A stretch of DNA of 64,000 nucleotides, from positions 173,115 to 237,114 of the forward strand of contig NZ_JAHESF010000010.1 of NCBI RefSeq assembly GCF_018598225.1, in the 5' to 3' direction. The notes beneath the pieces were generated by a model that saw only the letters and a program-made list of their open reading frames with translations, did no database searches and was not told the DNA's origin. The DNA comes from Chryseosolibacter histidinae. Lineage in GTDB: Bacteria; Bacteroidota; Bacteroidia; Cytophagales; Cyclobacteriaceae. The translations under genes and the position numbers were made by a program. Below are positions 52,329 through 61,250 of the stretch, piece by piece. Position 1 is the stretch's first letter; every line of letters begins with the position of its first letter.

Positions 52329-53905
52329 AACGCGTGTATCATCATGATCTTTTTCTCAAACTCTTCATTGGGAACGATCGATCTCCCCTTGATCCTGGCT
52401 TTGTAGTTGTAAATGGTGTTGATGGAGTAGTCCAGGATGCGGGCAATTTTTTCGGTGTCGTGGATACCCATGCGGATGAGCGCGAAGATGCGCAGCTCGG
52501 CGTTGAGAAGCTGCCCTTCTTTCAGCACAACCTTGTCTTCGTCCCGGAAATAGGAATTAAAAATGGTGACGAAGTCGGGGAACAGCTTCACGAACACCTT
52601 GTCGAAACTGTTGTACAACGCTTCCCGCTCCTTCTTCAGGTTGATGTCATTGATGACGAAGCGGATGTCGTCGATCTTCTTCGTCATCAGCTTCATCTCC
52701 ACCGCTTTCTTGATGGCTTCGATCTTTCCGAGGTACTCTGAATTGACGTTGAAATAATAGCCGATGTACTCTTCCTTGATCTTATTGGCCTCTTGTAGAG
52801 CTTTTTCCGCCACCTTTCGTTTCTTCAGCTGCTTATACGTGATGACGGCGAACACAATGACCAGCACGGAAAGCAGGGTGATCGCTGTGGAGTAGACGAG
52901 CCACATTCTGCGCTGTTCCTCCACGTTGGTAAGCCTGGCTGCCGCGATCACGGGCAGGATCGATCCCACCTGCACTTTGCGCTGCCGGGCCCCATAGAAC
53001 ACAGCATCTTCCATGGCCTGCTGGATATAGTTGTATGCATTCAGAATATCGCCTTTTTTGTAAAGCAGCTCGGCCAGGGCAGACATCGCCGACGTCTCGC
53101 GGGTAGCTGACCTGATATCGGCCATCGCCGCCTGCGCCAGAAGATCGATCGCCTTCTCGGGTTCGTTGTGAAGCACATAATAATAGCTGAGCGTGGATGC
53201 TGTGACCGCCAGCTGGTGGTGCGTGAGCGTGTAACTGTCCAGCAGCTCAGTGAGGTCGGCCAGCGCCATCGCGGTGTTCTCATTCTTCAGGCTCTTCAAT
53301 CCGTTCAGATAGAGATAAGCGTAGTCCCCGGGCTTCGAAAGGCTGCGGGCGGAGTCTACATAAGCGTTTCCCTTGGCTATATAAATGGGTGTGTAAAACC
53401 GGTCGCGGTCAAAATCGCCCAGGTCATAGCAGGCACGCGCGAGAATGGAATAATAATCCATGCGGATGCTGTCCGGAAGACCTTTCACCCGGATGGTGGC
53501 GAGCGAATCGAGTGTCTCCTTGAACATACCAGACGACAGCAGGATAAACGCCAGCTTCACCTTGGCGTAAGCGATCTTCTCGGCACTGCCCAGCCGGTAA
53601 GCTTCCTGCTGCAACCTGATGGTATAGGCGAAAGCGGAATCATAAATGAAGGTTTTGTATTCTTCCGACAGCCCCTGTAAGATCTGGAACCGGTTGTGAT
53701 CGTTGCCCGACCGGAGCGCGCGGTGATACGCCGCAATCCGTTCTTCCTTCGCTTCTGTAAATGATTCTTTTTCAGCGATCACTTCGTTCAGCGCCTGAAG
53801 CAACGAGTCGGTCTGCGCAGCCCACAGTGAGGAAGTGGCAGAGATATAGATCAGTACTAAAAAAAAGATCTTCGGTGAGTTTATCGTTTTGCTACTTAAA
53901 TACAT
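52325..53905 (-). CDS. DUF6377 membrane regulator with TPR-like region and C-terminal helix-turn-helix
   Basis: 526 residues from ATG at 53905 (MYLSSKTINSPKIFFLVLIY), with a signal or anchor helix. The N-terminal ~300 residues are TPR-like helical repeats in the periplasm (AKVKLAFILLSSGMFKETLDSL, AQAAMADIRSATRET). A membrane helix (AITLLSVLVIVFAVITY) is at about 340-357. The cytoplasmic part has coiled segments and a LuxR-type helix-turn-helix at the end (IHDTEKIARILDYSINTIYNYKARIKGRS). It is a one-component, membrane-spanning regulator, and its signal is unknown. The family (DUF6377) is common in Bacteroidota, often near sus loci. Confidence 0.88.
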   Translation of the reverse strand: MYLSSKTINSPKIFFLVLIYISATSSLWAAQTDSLLQALNEVIAEKESFTEAKEERIAAYHRALRSGNDHNRFQILQGLSEEYKTFIYDSAFAYTIRLQQEAYRLGSAEKIAYAKVKLAFILLSSGMFKETLDSLATIRVKGLPDSIRMDYYSILARACYDLGDFDRDRFYTPIYIAKGNAYVDSARSLSKPGDYAYLYLNGLKSLKNENTAMALADLTELLDSYTLTHHQLAVTASTLSYYYVLHNEPEKAIDLLAQAAMADIRSATRETSAMSALAELLYKKGDILNAYNYIQQAMEDAVFYGARQRKVQVGSILPVIAAARLTNVEEQRRMWLVYSTAITLLSVLVIVFAVITYKQLKKRKVAEKALQEANKIKEEYIGYYFNVNSEYLGKIEAIKKAVEMKLMTKKIDDIRFVINDINLKKEREALYNSFDKVFVKLFPDFVTIFNSYFRDEDKVVLKEGQLLNAELRIFALIRMGIHDTEKIARILDYSINTIYNYKARIKGRSIVPNEEFEKKIMMIHAL

Positions 53906-53924
53906 AGTTAATAGTGAAATTAAA

Positions 53925-54084
53925 AAGGAGTAAGGAGTAAGAATTAAGGAGTAAGGAGCGCGGTGTGAGTTCATCGTTGAGCGCTGTACGAAGGGCGTTC
54001 GTAGCTCTCGAAATGAACTTGTGACAGCTTCCGTTCGTAGCCTACTTACGACTTACTACTTACTACTTGCTCCTTACTCCTTTT
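53925..54084. repeat. Inverted pair of heptad arrays, family F5 (AAGGAGT)
   Basis: The left arm (53925-53959) is exactly five units: AAGGAGT, AAGGAGT, AAGAATT, AAGGAGT, AAGGAGC. The right arm (54043-54084) has six units: TACTTAC, GACTTAC, TACTTAC, TACTTGC, TCCTTAC, TCCTTTT. The 83-bp core has its own inverted repeat (AGTTCATCG near 53970, CGAAATGAACT near 54010). It ends one base before the symporter stop at 54086. Confidence 0.85.
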
Positions 54085-54085
54085 C

Positions 54086-55717
54086 TTACCAGAATACCGT
54101 ATACAAAGCCGTCAATATCCCTACGATCAGGACAGCGCCAACAATAAATCCTGGTGAGGTCCGAAACATGGATTTGTCGATCACGATGATGCGGGGTTGG
54201 TCTTTGCTTCTCTTGTCAAGCAGGCTGATCAATACCATGAGCACAATGAGCGATACAAAGACGATGGACATGCGGTCGAGGAAAGGGTAATCGGGGAAAG
54301 CGCCGTCTGTCCAGTACGGGAGGAATTTCAGCAGGGTCGAGAGCGGGATGGTAAGCAGTGCGGAGGCGAGGGCTGCCGTAGCCGTGGTCCGTTTCCAGAA
54401 GAATCCCAACAGGAAGATGGCCAGCACGCCGGGAGAAATAAACCCAACGTACTCCTGGATGAACTGATAAGCCTGGTCGAGCGTGCTCAGGGCCGGGGCC
54501 ACGAGGCACGCCAGCAACATGGCGATCACTACAGTCCAGCGTCCTGTGAGCACCAGTTGTTTCTCGGTTGCATCGCGGTGGAAGTATTTGTGATAGATGT
54601 CGAGCGAAAAAATGGTGGCGATGCTGTTGGCCTTGCCGGCGAGCGAAGCCACGATGGCGGCCGTGAGCGCGGCAAATGCGAGTCCTTTCAAACCTATCGG
54701 CAGCAGGTTGAGCAATGTGGGATACGCGTGGTCAGGTTTGAGCACACCTTCGGCATTGACCATTTCTGCCTGGAACATTCCCTGCTGGTAGAGCACGTAC
54801 GCTGCGATACCTGGAAGCACGGCGATAACAGGCACGAGCAACTTCAGAAAGGCCGCGAACAGAATGCCGCTGCGGGCTGTCTTCAGGTCGGCGCCCAGGG
54901 CACGCTGAATGATGTACTGGTTGCATCCCCAGTAGTTAAGGTTGTTGATCCACATCCCTCCTATCAGCACTGATAATCCCGGAAGGTCTTTATAATAAGC
55001 ATGGTCTGAATCGAAGATCATGTGGAAATGAGAGGGTGCCTTCTCGGCGATGAGCTGGAATCCCATCAGCACATCCGATCCATATCCGAACTGTTCGGAA
55101 ACAAGGTTCAGCGCAAGGTAAGTTGCTACCAGGCCGCCGAGGATGAGCACAGCCACCTGGATCACGTCTGTGTAACCGATCACTTTCATTCCGCCGAGCG
55201 TAACAGCGATGGAGAACAGGGCCAGGCCTGCAATGCAGGTGCTGAAAGCGATGCCCGTGATGGCGTTGATGGCGAGCGCGCCGAGGTATATGATTGAGGT
55301 AAGATTGACAAACACATACACGAGCAGCCAGAAAATGGCCATGATGGTGCTCACGGTATCATTGTACCGCACCGAAAGGAACTGCGGCATGGTGTAGATC
55401 TTGTTCTTCAGGTATACGGGAATGAAGAACACCGCCACGATGATGAGTGTGGCCGCCGCCATCCATTCATAGGTGGAGATGGCCAGCCCCAGCGCAAAAC
55501 CGGAACCCGACATACCGATGAAGTGCTCTGCTGAAATGTTAGAGGCGATGAGCGATGCCCCGATAGCCCACCACGTAAGCGAGCCTTCAGCCAGGAAAAA
55601 ATCTTTGGAGCTGGTCTGCTTCGCTTTTTTCTTGTAATAAATGTACACGCCGTAGGTAGCAACGACGATGAAGTAGATCAGGAAAACCGTGTAGTCGGCA
55701 AAGTGGAGCTGGTGCAT
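54086..55717 (-). CDS. Sodium:solute symporter family protein (SGLT-like)
   Basis: A 543-residue membrane protein with about 14 helices. The closest resemblance is to the SSS sugar branch (vSGLT): 'FFLAEGSLTWWAIGASLIASNISAEHFIGMSG', 'YEWMAAATLIIVAVFFIPVYLKNKIYTMPQFLSVRY', 'VLIGGMWINNLNYWGCNQYIIQRALGA', 'LAFAALTAAIVASLAGKANSIATIFSLDIY'. The Asn-Tyr-Trp-Gly motif and the SSS signature are intact, so sodium-coupled uptake of a hexose or inositol-like sugar is likely. Substrate not determined. It is a single gene between two heptad elements. Confidence 0.93.
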   Translation of the reverse strand: MHQLHFADYTVFLIYFIVVATYGVYIYYKKKAKQTSSKDFFLAEGSLTWWAIGASLIASNISAEHFIGMSGSGFALGLAISTYEWMAAATLIIVAVFFIPVYLKNKIYTMPQFLSVRYNDTVSTIMAIFWLLVYVFVNLTSIIYLGALAINAITGIAFSTCIAGLALFSIAVTLGGMKVIGYTDVIQVAVLILGGLVATYLALNLVSEQFGYGSDVLMGFQLIAEKAPSHFHMIFDSDHAYYKDLPGLSVLIGGMWINNLNYWGCNQYIIQRALGADLKTARSGILFAAFLKLLVPVIAVLPGIAAYVLYQQGMFQAEMVNAEGVLKPDHAYPTLLNLLPIGLKGLAFAALTAAIVASLAGKANSIATIFSLDIYHKYFHRDATEKQLVLTGRWTVVIAMLLACLVAPALSTLDQAYQFIQEYVGFISPGVLAIFLLGFFWKRTTATAALASALLTIPLSTLLKFLPYWTDGAFPDYPFLDRMSIVFVSLIVLMVLISLLDKRSKDQPRIIVIDKSMFRTSPGFIVGAVLIVGILTALYTVFW

Positions 55718-55765
55718 TCAAAGTGGCGTTAGTGGATTTTTTAAAGATAATGATCTTTTTTAAAA

Positions 55766-56020
55766 AGTCCACAAGAGTCCACGGTCGACAGTCGACGGTC
55801 CACGGCATTTGTCCCTTCGAAGTTGTTCATCCTTGAGCGTTGAACAAGCGATGGGCTGCGCGTGCTTACCGCATACTTAATTCTTGCATCTGCCTCAACT
55901 TGAGCACTTCGCCTGAAGGGGATGCTTCGCTCCCACATGCTACCTGCATTCCTCGCTCAGCATGACGGCTCGTTCCGCGAGGAGCGAATGCTGTGGTCCG
56001 TGGACCGTCGACCGTGGACT
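55766..56020. repeat. Inverted pair of heptad arrays, family F3 (AGTCCAC/GGTCGAC)
   Basis: The left arm (55766-55803) has AGTCCAC, then AGTCCAC, GGTCGAC, AGTCGAC, GGTCCAC. The right arm (55993-56020) has GTGGTCC, GTGGACC, GTCGACC, GTGGACT. The core is about 190 bp and contains the inverted blocks CGCTCCC and GGAGCGA. It ends two bases before the stop of the DUF5686 gene. Confidence 0.8.
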
Positions 56021-56022
56021 CT

Positions 56023-58527
56023 TCAATAGCTCCACTCCCGTTTCCAGGTATCAATAATATCAAACGAGATCTTCCAGTCTGCACGGGGTGGCAGGAAGTT
56101 GGATTGGGCAAGCACACCGTAGAAGCCGAGCTTGAGCCTGCGCCGGGCGCCGATCTTAAAGACGCGCTCCACGCCACCGAATACCTCCTCGTGGCGAAAA
56201 CCGTTCTGCTTGATCCACATAAAACCCGCGCCGGCAACAGTTCGTAACTTGAGTTTTTTCACCAGGGGAATGTTGTTGATCATGGCGCCGTTAAAGTGAT
56301 GGATGTAATGCCCTTCCACAAACCAGTCTGTGGCAAAGAGCGATGTATCCAGCAACTGGAAGGAATACATCGGATCGGAATACAGGTATGGGTCCGATTG
56401 CCGGAAACGTTTCACATCGACGTAACGCAGGTCGCGTTTGTTCACAAACTTTCCGGCCATCAGGGTATACCGCGAGTTTCCCAACGTGCCGAGCAGCAAA
56501 CGCTGGTCAATGGTAAAATCGATATAATCAAAATCGATATCGCTGGTCAGGACCCTGTCCCAGCCCTTGCGGTGATTGAAGATGAAGGTGGGATACCGAC
56601 TGCCGAGCACCACCTTGCGGTTGGGCTCCGTCATGAACTTCTGTGCCGGCGTATAGGCCAGCCGGGTGTTGGTGATGAGCGCCTGGTAGTCTTCGAACAA
56701 CAGCGGGTCTGTTTCCTTGATCACCTCGTTGATGATGGACGTGTTGTCATAACCATGCAATGATCGCCGGTTGCTGAACACAAGATCGTTGCTCACGTAA
56801 AGTCCATTGAGCAGCTCGATGCGGTGAAACAGGTTGACGTGCTCATGCAGAATGTAATTCGAAATGCGGAGCTGGTTGAGGTAGGCGTCAAAACTGTTGA
56901 TAGACTGGAACTCCCTGCCAAACCGCATAGACGCATCGCCAAGGCGGTAAGGATTATAACGCACCCATATACCTTGGTTGCCATTCACGTCTTTGTTCTT
57001 GAGGCCGAAGCTCACACTGGTGCCGATGTTCAACATTCTTCCATTCTCAAAGCTGCGAAAATACCGGCTATAGGGAGCGATCCTGAAGCCACCGATGATC
57101 TCGAAGCCGATGAGGTTGGCCAACGAAGGAAGGAATAGGTTGCTTTTCTTCCCTTCATTGCGGAACCCCACACCGTGATACAACACCTCTCCCACCGTGA
57201 TCCTGTTGTAGCGCGCTGCCATGGAATCGATATACGCCTTGCTTTTGCGCACAGCCTCGATGCTGTCTCTGTAAGCAACTACTTTCTGCTGATCGGCGGT
57301 AAGCGGTTCAGGCCTTGTATCGTTCCAGTATGTTGAATCGCGCTCATAGGCTTCTTTCGTAGTAACAGCCACTTCATTGCCGAAGAACCTTGGCGGGAAG
57401 ACATGATCTTTTTTATAATCCGAATAGATCAGCACGGTGTTTCCCCTGAACAGCTTCGCACCGGATGTGGTCTCGTACACAAACTCCTGGCGTGTGGGGA
57501 TCCAGAGGCCACTATCCATTTCCTGATAGGTTTGCCTGATGGTGAAGTCATCATAGAATTTTAACGCGCCTTTGTGCAGCGTGAGCTCGAGCCTGTTGAT
57601 GTTCCAGGTGCTGTCGTTGATGAACAGGTAGCCTCTGCCGGTAGCGTCACCGGTTTTCCGGGGAGTCACCCTGATCTTATAAACCGTCTGGTTCCCTTCT
57701 TTCAAAGTCTGCTCGAGCCTGAACCGGTACGAAAGTATGGCAGTGCGACTCACGGGCGAGATCATGGGAATTTCCGAGATGCCCTTGAGGTCTACGAGGT
57801 TGTGATAGAAATTGAAATCCGTGCGGCTAAAAACCGGAATGAAGAGTCCATCCCTGGTGCCATACTGCTTGAATGCGGTGCGCTCCTCTTTATACTGATC
57901 CGGGTAACGGTAATTCAGAACGAGCTGCATTTCCACAAGGTTGATCTTCTGCAACCGCGCCTCCTCTTTTTTCCTGGCCACTTCAAAGGGATCTTCCGGC
58001 GGGCCTTCTTTCTTCAGGTCGTCGGCTTCTTCGGGTTGTTCCTTTTTCTTCTTGCGATCGTCTACTGTTTCGCCTGCACGCACATAAACATTGACCCTGG
58101 AGCTGCTCACCTGTTTCAGGTATTTCTCCTTGTTATCGATCACTTTCTGTATGATCTCATACGCCGGGTCTCTCCTGCGCACCCTGATCTCGATCTCGTT
58201 AAGCTCTACGCTGGAAGATTGCAGTTTAAAATCCCGGGTCACCGGCTTATCCCTCACAATGACCTGGGCGGTTTGCGTGTGAAAGCCGACAGAAGTGACC
58301 ACAAGGTTGTAAATGCCGGGATCGATGGTGAGGTAGTAATGTCCTTTGTCATCGGAGGCTACACCACTTTGCAGCTCTTTGATAAAGATGTTGGCAAACG
58401 GAACGGGATTGTTGTGCTCATCGGTGACGTAGCCGCTGATGTTTTGTGCGGCTGCACCTGTGGATAAAAAAGAGACGATCGAACTGCTCACGAGCAATCG
58501 CCTGCAACGACTGAGAGAGATCTTCAA
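56023..58527 (-). CDS. DUF5686 outer-membrane protein with carboxypeptidase-regulatory-like domain
   Basis: An 834-residue protein with a signal peptide (LVSSSIVSFLSTGAAAQ). The carboxypeptidase-D-regulatory-like domain (about 29-110: ISGYVTDEHNNPVPFANIFIKELQSGVASDDKGHYYL) precedes the DUF5686 region, with 'RDPAYEIIQKVIDNKEKYL' and a Lys/Glu-rich linker (DDRKKKKEQPEEADDLKKEG). The rest alternates beta-strands to the C-terminal KREWSY, consistent with an outer-membrane barrel. Function unknown; the family is typical of Bacteroidota. Its promoter lies in the divergent gap before the PadR gene. Confidence 0.9.
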   Translation of the reverse strand: MKISLSRCRRLLVSSSIVSFLSTGAAAQNISGYVTDEHNNPVPFANIFIKELQSGVASDDKGHYYLTIDPGIYNLVVTSVGFHTQTAQVIVRDKPVTRDFKLQSSSVELNEIEIRVRRRDPAYEIIQKVIDNKEKYLKQVSSSRVNVYVRAGETVDDRKKKKEQPEEADDLKKEGPPEDPFEVARKKEEARLQKINLVEMQLVLNYRYPDQYKEERTAFKQYGTRDGLFIPVFSRTDFNFYHNLVDLKGISEIPMISPVSRTAILSYRFRLEQTLKEGNQTVYKIRVTPRKTGDATGRGYLFINDSTWNINRLELTLHKGALKFYDDFTIRQTYQEMDSGLWIPTRQEFVYETTSGAKLFRGNTVLIYSDYKKDHVFPPRFFGNEVAVTTKEAYERDSTYWNDTRPEPLTADQQKVVAYRDSIEAVRKSKAYIDSMAARYNRITVGEVLYHGVGFRNEGKKSNLFLPSLANLIGFEIIGGFRIAPYSRYFRSFENGRMLNIGTSVSFGLKNKDVNGNQGIWVRYNPYRLGDASMRFGREFQSINSFDAYLNQLRISNYILHEHVNLFHRIELLNGLYVSNDLVFSNRRSLHGYDNTSIINEVIKETDPLLFEDYQALITNTRLAYTPAQKFMTEPNRKVVLGSRYPTFIFNHRKGWDRVLTSDIDFDYIDFTIDQRLLLGTLGNSRYTLMAGKFVNKRDLRYVDVKRFRQSDPYLYSDPMYSFQLLDTSLFATDWFVEGHYIHHFNGAMINNIPLVKKLKLRTVAGAGFMWIKQNGFRHEEVFGGVERVFKIGARRRLKLGFYGVLAQSNFLPPRADWKISFDIIDTWKREWSY

Positions 58528-58614
58528 AGGGGTTAGGGTTTCTTTTGATATGAAAACTACTTCGATAGAAAATTATTGTACGGGATGAAGACTCTTTTTG
58601 AAACATGAGGGGAA

Positions 58615-58712
58615 AGTCCATGGTCGATGGACCATAGTCCATGGCATGCGGTGTCACACGCCACGTGGACTTTACGCGTTATGGCTATGGACTATCGACT
58701 ATCGACCATGGA
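58615..58712. repeat. Inverted pair of heptad arrays, family F3, in a divergent region
   Basis: The left arm (58615-58642) is AGTCCAT, GGTCGAT, GGACCAT, AGTCCAT. The right arm (58678-58712) is GTTATGG, CTATGGA, CTATCGA, CTATCGA, CCATGGA. The core is only 35 bp and contains ACGCCACGTGG. Nearby divergent promoters make a regulatory effect possible. Confidence 0.8.
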
Positions 58713-58768
58713 CCTAAAAAAACTTTGGCTAACCTTGCAATACCCAGACAACCATAGTATATTCGTCT

Positions 58769-59110
58769 ATGTATTCAAAAGAACTGATCCGGGGCACGCT
58801 GCGGCCGATTATTTTGAAATTGCTGTCGGAGCACGGCAAAATGTATGGTTACGAGATATGTCAGACCATCCGGTCGATGACCCGCGAGCAGCTGATCATC
58901 AAGGAAGGATCGCTGTACCCGGCGTTGTACAAGCTGAAGGAAGACGGGCTGCTCAAGGTGGAAACGGTGAAAGTTGGCGGGCGTGACAGGCAATACTACT
59001 CACTGGCGCGCCAGGGGAACGCCGAAGCAAAAGAGCAGATCGCGGAGTTCTCCCGGTTTCTGAAGACCATGAACACCTTGTTTAAGGCAAAGACCGACCT
59101 GAGCATATGA
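58769..59110 (+). CDS. PadR family transcriptional regulator
   Basis: A 113-residue winged-helix protein: MYSKELIRGTLRPIILKLLSEHGKMYGYEICQTI, the recognition part IIKEGSLYPALYKLKEDGLL and the wing KVGGRDRQYYSLARQG. The C-terminal helix (EFSRFLKTMNTLFK) would give the dimer. The TGA stop overlaps the ATG of the next gene by four bases (ATGA). This PadR and its membrane partner form a module separate from the PadR-permease operon at the left end of the window. It probably represses its own operon. Confidence 0.94.
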   Translation: MYSKELIRGTLRPIILKLLSEHGKMYGYEICQTIRSMTREQLIIKEGSLYPALYKLKEDGLLKVETVKVGGRDRQYYSLARQGNAEAKEQIAEFSRFLKTMNTLFKAKTDLSI

Positions 59111-59748
59111 ACATGTTAACCGAAGCACAGATCCAGTACATCCGCGAAAGGGTCAGGCAGGAAGGTATAAACCGCACAGACCTCGAACACGACATCCTGG
59201 ATCATCTCTGCTGCCTCATTGAAGCGGAAATGGAGGGCGGCGGAAATTTCGAGGATGCCTTTGAAAAAGTATTTGAGGACTTCGCTCCCACCGGAGGCCT
59301 GAAGCGCATTCAGGTTGAAGTCAATTATATATCACTAAAAAAAACCATCATCATGAAAAAATTTGCTGTTATCGCCGAATCGCTGGTAATGATCCTTTTC
59401 TTTGTCACCACCCTGCTTCAGGGCATCAGGTTGCTCAATCAATATGCGTGGCCGTTTATCGCGGAGCTCGCTTTCGTCAACCAGTACGCTATGTGCCTGT
59501 TCATCCTGCCCCGGTACTGGCTTCACCATTACAGGATGGCCGTGCGTGAATCCGGCGAAAGCATGAGCCTGGCCATCACCCGTTTTGCATTCATCATCGG
59601 CTTCCTTTGCACCGAATCGTTCGTCAACGCGGTTTTCTTCAAGATGATGCACATGCCCGGTGGAGACCAGCTCTTCATCATCACGGCCATCCTCGGCATG
59701 ATCTACGTGCCGTTCTATTGTGTAAGGAAGTACCGGGTAGCGGTTTAG
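59107..59748 (+). CDS. Membrane protein with N-terminal HAAS-like domain, PadR partner
   Basis: A 213-residue protein. The N-terminal helical part (QIQYIRERVRQEGINRTDLEHDILDHLCCLIEAEME, then FEDAFEKVFEDFAP) resembles the HAAS-type domain found in PadR-linked membrane proteins. About four membrane helices follow (AVIAESLVMILFFVTTLLQ, FVNQYAMCLFILPRYW, FAFIIGFLCTESFVNAVFF, ITAILGMIYVPFYC). Translational coupling with the upstream PadR gene supports a sensor or effector pair. Function unknown. A heptad array begins at its stop codon. Confidence 0.85.
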   Translation: MNMLTEAQIQYIRERVRQEGINRTDLEHDILDHLCCLIEAEMEGGGNFEDAFEKVFEDFAPTGGLKRIQVEVNYISLKKTIIMKKFAVIAESLVMILFFVTTLLQGIRLLNQYAWPFIAELAFVNQYAMCLFILPRYWLHHYRMAVRESGESMSLAITRFAFIIGFLCTESFVNAVFFKMMHMPGGDQLFIITAILGMIYVPFYCVRKYRVAV

Positions 59749-59879
59749 TCCACGGTCCACAGCAGTTCGCCTTCGAAGACCGTCATCTGGGGATTCCTCG
59801 CGCCGAATGGAGATCACTGGGGATACGGCCGTGGACTGTCGACTGTGGATCGTGGACTAACAGACTATGTACTATGGAC
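59747..59879. repeat. Inverted pair of heptad arrays, family F3
   Basis: The left arm begins inside the TAG stop of the upstream gene (AGTCCAC, GGTCCAC). The right arm (59831-59879) has seven units, e.g. GTGGACT, GTCGACT, GTGGATC, TATGTAC, TATGGAC. The core is about 70 bp. Confidence 0.75.
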
Positions 59880-59949
59880 TTGTTTTCGTAAATTATTGTC
59901 ATGAACCGTTGACCGGTTTCTCCTTAACCGTACTTAAAAGATCGACATC

Positions 59950-61038
59950 ATGACAAGCAGAAGAAAATTTATCTCGCACGCCTTTTCGGGTATGGCCGCG
60001 ATGGCCGTCAGTCCTTATGCATTCGGCATCCTCCGGCAGCATCAGAAGCAACGGCTTGGCGTGGCGCTGGTAGGCCTGGGGTACTACAGCACAGACCTGC
60101 TTGCACCGGCGCTGCAGCTCACCCAACATTGTTATCTGGCCGGTATCGTAACCGGTACGCCTTCCAAAGCTGAAAAGTGGAAGCAGCAATACAACATTCC
60201 CGATAAGAACATTTACAATTATGAGAATTTCAATTCCATCGCCAACAATCCCGATATCGATGTGATCTACATTGTGCTTCCACCGTCGATGCATGCTGAA
60301 TACGCAGTGCGCGCCGCCGGCATCGGGAAGCACGTGTGGTGTGAAAAACCGATGGCGATGACCGAAGCGGAATGCAAGCGTATGATCGACGCCTGCAACA
60401 AGAACAAGGTGAAGCTCAGCATCGGCTATCGCGTACAGCACGAACCGAATACGAAGCAGATCATCCAGTTCAGGAAAGACCTCCCCTATGGCAAAATACT
60501 GAAGGTGGAAGCTGCTGCCGGCTACTTCGATCCGCGCACCGATCACTGGAAGCAAAAAAAGAACATGGGTGGCGGCTCCATGTACGACATGGGCGTGTAT
60601 CCGCTCAACGCGGCGCGCTACAGCACAGGCCTCGAGCCCATAGCCGTCACCGCTCACAAGTCGACCACACGTCCGGAGATCTATAAAGAGGTGGATGAGA
60701 CCATGGCGTTCGAGCTCGAGTTTCCTGGCGGCGCCACGGCGAAGTGTGAAACAAGCTTCGGCAAAGGAATGAACGACCTGCTGGTGACCTGCGAAAAAGG
60801 ATGGTACAAACTTTCACCCTTCCAGGCCTACAACGGTGTGAGGGGCACGACGAGCGATGGAAAGAACCTCAACGCAACCATTCCCAATCAACAAGCCCGC
60901 CAGATGGACGACGATGCCCTGGCCATCATCAACAAAACCCCGGTGATGGTACCCGGCGAAGAAGGGTTAAAAGATATCAGGGTGGTGGAAGCGATCTACA
61001 GGTCGGTGGCGGAGAACAGGAAAGTCAAGATAGGATGA
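59950..61038 (+). CDS. Tat-exported Gfo/Idh/MocA family oxidoreductase
   Basis: A 362-residue protein with a twin-arginine signal (TSRRKFISHAFSGMAAMAVS). The Rossmann domain has GVALVGLGYYSTDLLAPAL, the catalytic-region motif VWCEKPMAMT and 'IGYRVQHEPNTKQII'. The C-terminal GFO_IDH_MocA_C-like domain has GGGSMYDMGVYPLNAARY. The layout resembles periplasmic glucose-fructose oxidoreductase, which keeps NADP tightly bound. The substrate is unknown. The gene stands alone between two heptad elements. Confidence 0.92.
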   Translation: MTSRRKFISHAFSGMAAMAVSPYAFGILRQHQKQRLGVALVGLGYYSTDLLAPALQLTQHCYLAGIVTGTPSKAEKWKQQYNIPDKNIYNYENFNSIANNPDIDVIYIVLPPSMHAEYAVRAAGIGKHVWCEKPMAMTEAECKRMIDACNKNKVKLSIGYRVQHEPNTKQIIQFRKDLPYGKILKVEAAAGYFDPRTDHWKQKKNMGGGSMYDMGVYPLNAARYSTGLEPIAVTAHKSTTRPEIYKEVDETMAFELEFPGGATAKCETSFGKGMNDLLVTCEKGWYKLSPFQAYNGVRGTTSDGKNLNATIPNQQARQMDDDALAIINKTPVMVPGEEGLKDIRVVEAIYRSVAENRKVKIG

Positions 61039-61040
61039 AA

Positions 61041-61188
61041 GGTTGCCAGTTACCAGTTGCCTGTTACCGGTTGGGTTCGTGTTAATGTCAACGAGCCGAG
61101 GTAAGCTCAAGGCTTGAGCGTATCACTGTTACTTGACAATTGCACCGCACCGAACTGGCTACCCGGCAACTGGCAACCGGTAACTCAT
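61041..61188. repeat. Inverted pair of heptad arrays, family F2
   Basis: The left arm (61041-61075) is GGTTGCC, AGTTACC, AGTTGCC, TGTTACC, GGTTGGG. The right arm (61154-61188) is ACTGGCT, ACCCGGC, AACTGGC, AACCGGT, AACTCAT. Five units each, starting two bases behind the stop of the oxidoreductase gene. The 78-bp core shares only short blocks (GTGTTAA, GCGTAT) with the cores at 45.4 and 46.9 kb. Confidence 0.8.
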
Positions 61189-61250
61189 TAATCAGGCGCG
61201 TGATTTTTTGCCGGATAGCTGGTACCGTGATTAGCTTGCGGTATTCATTC

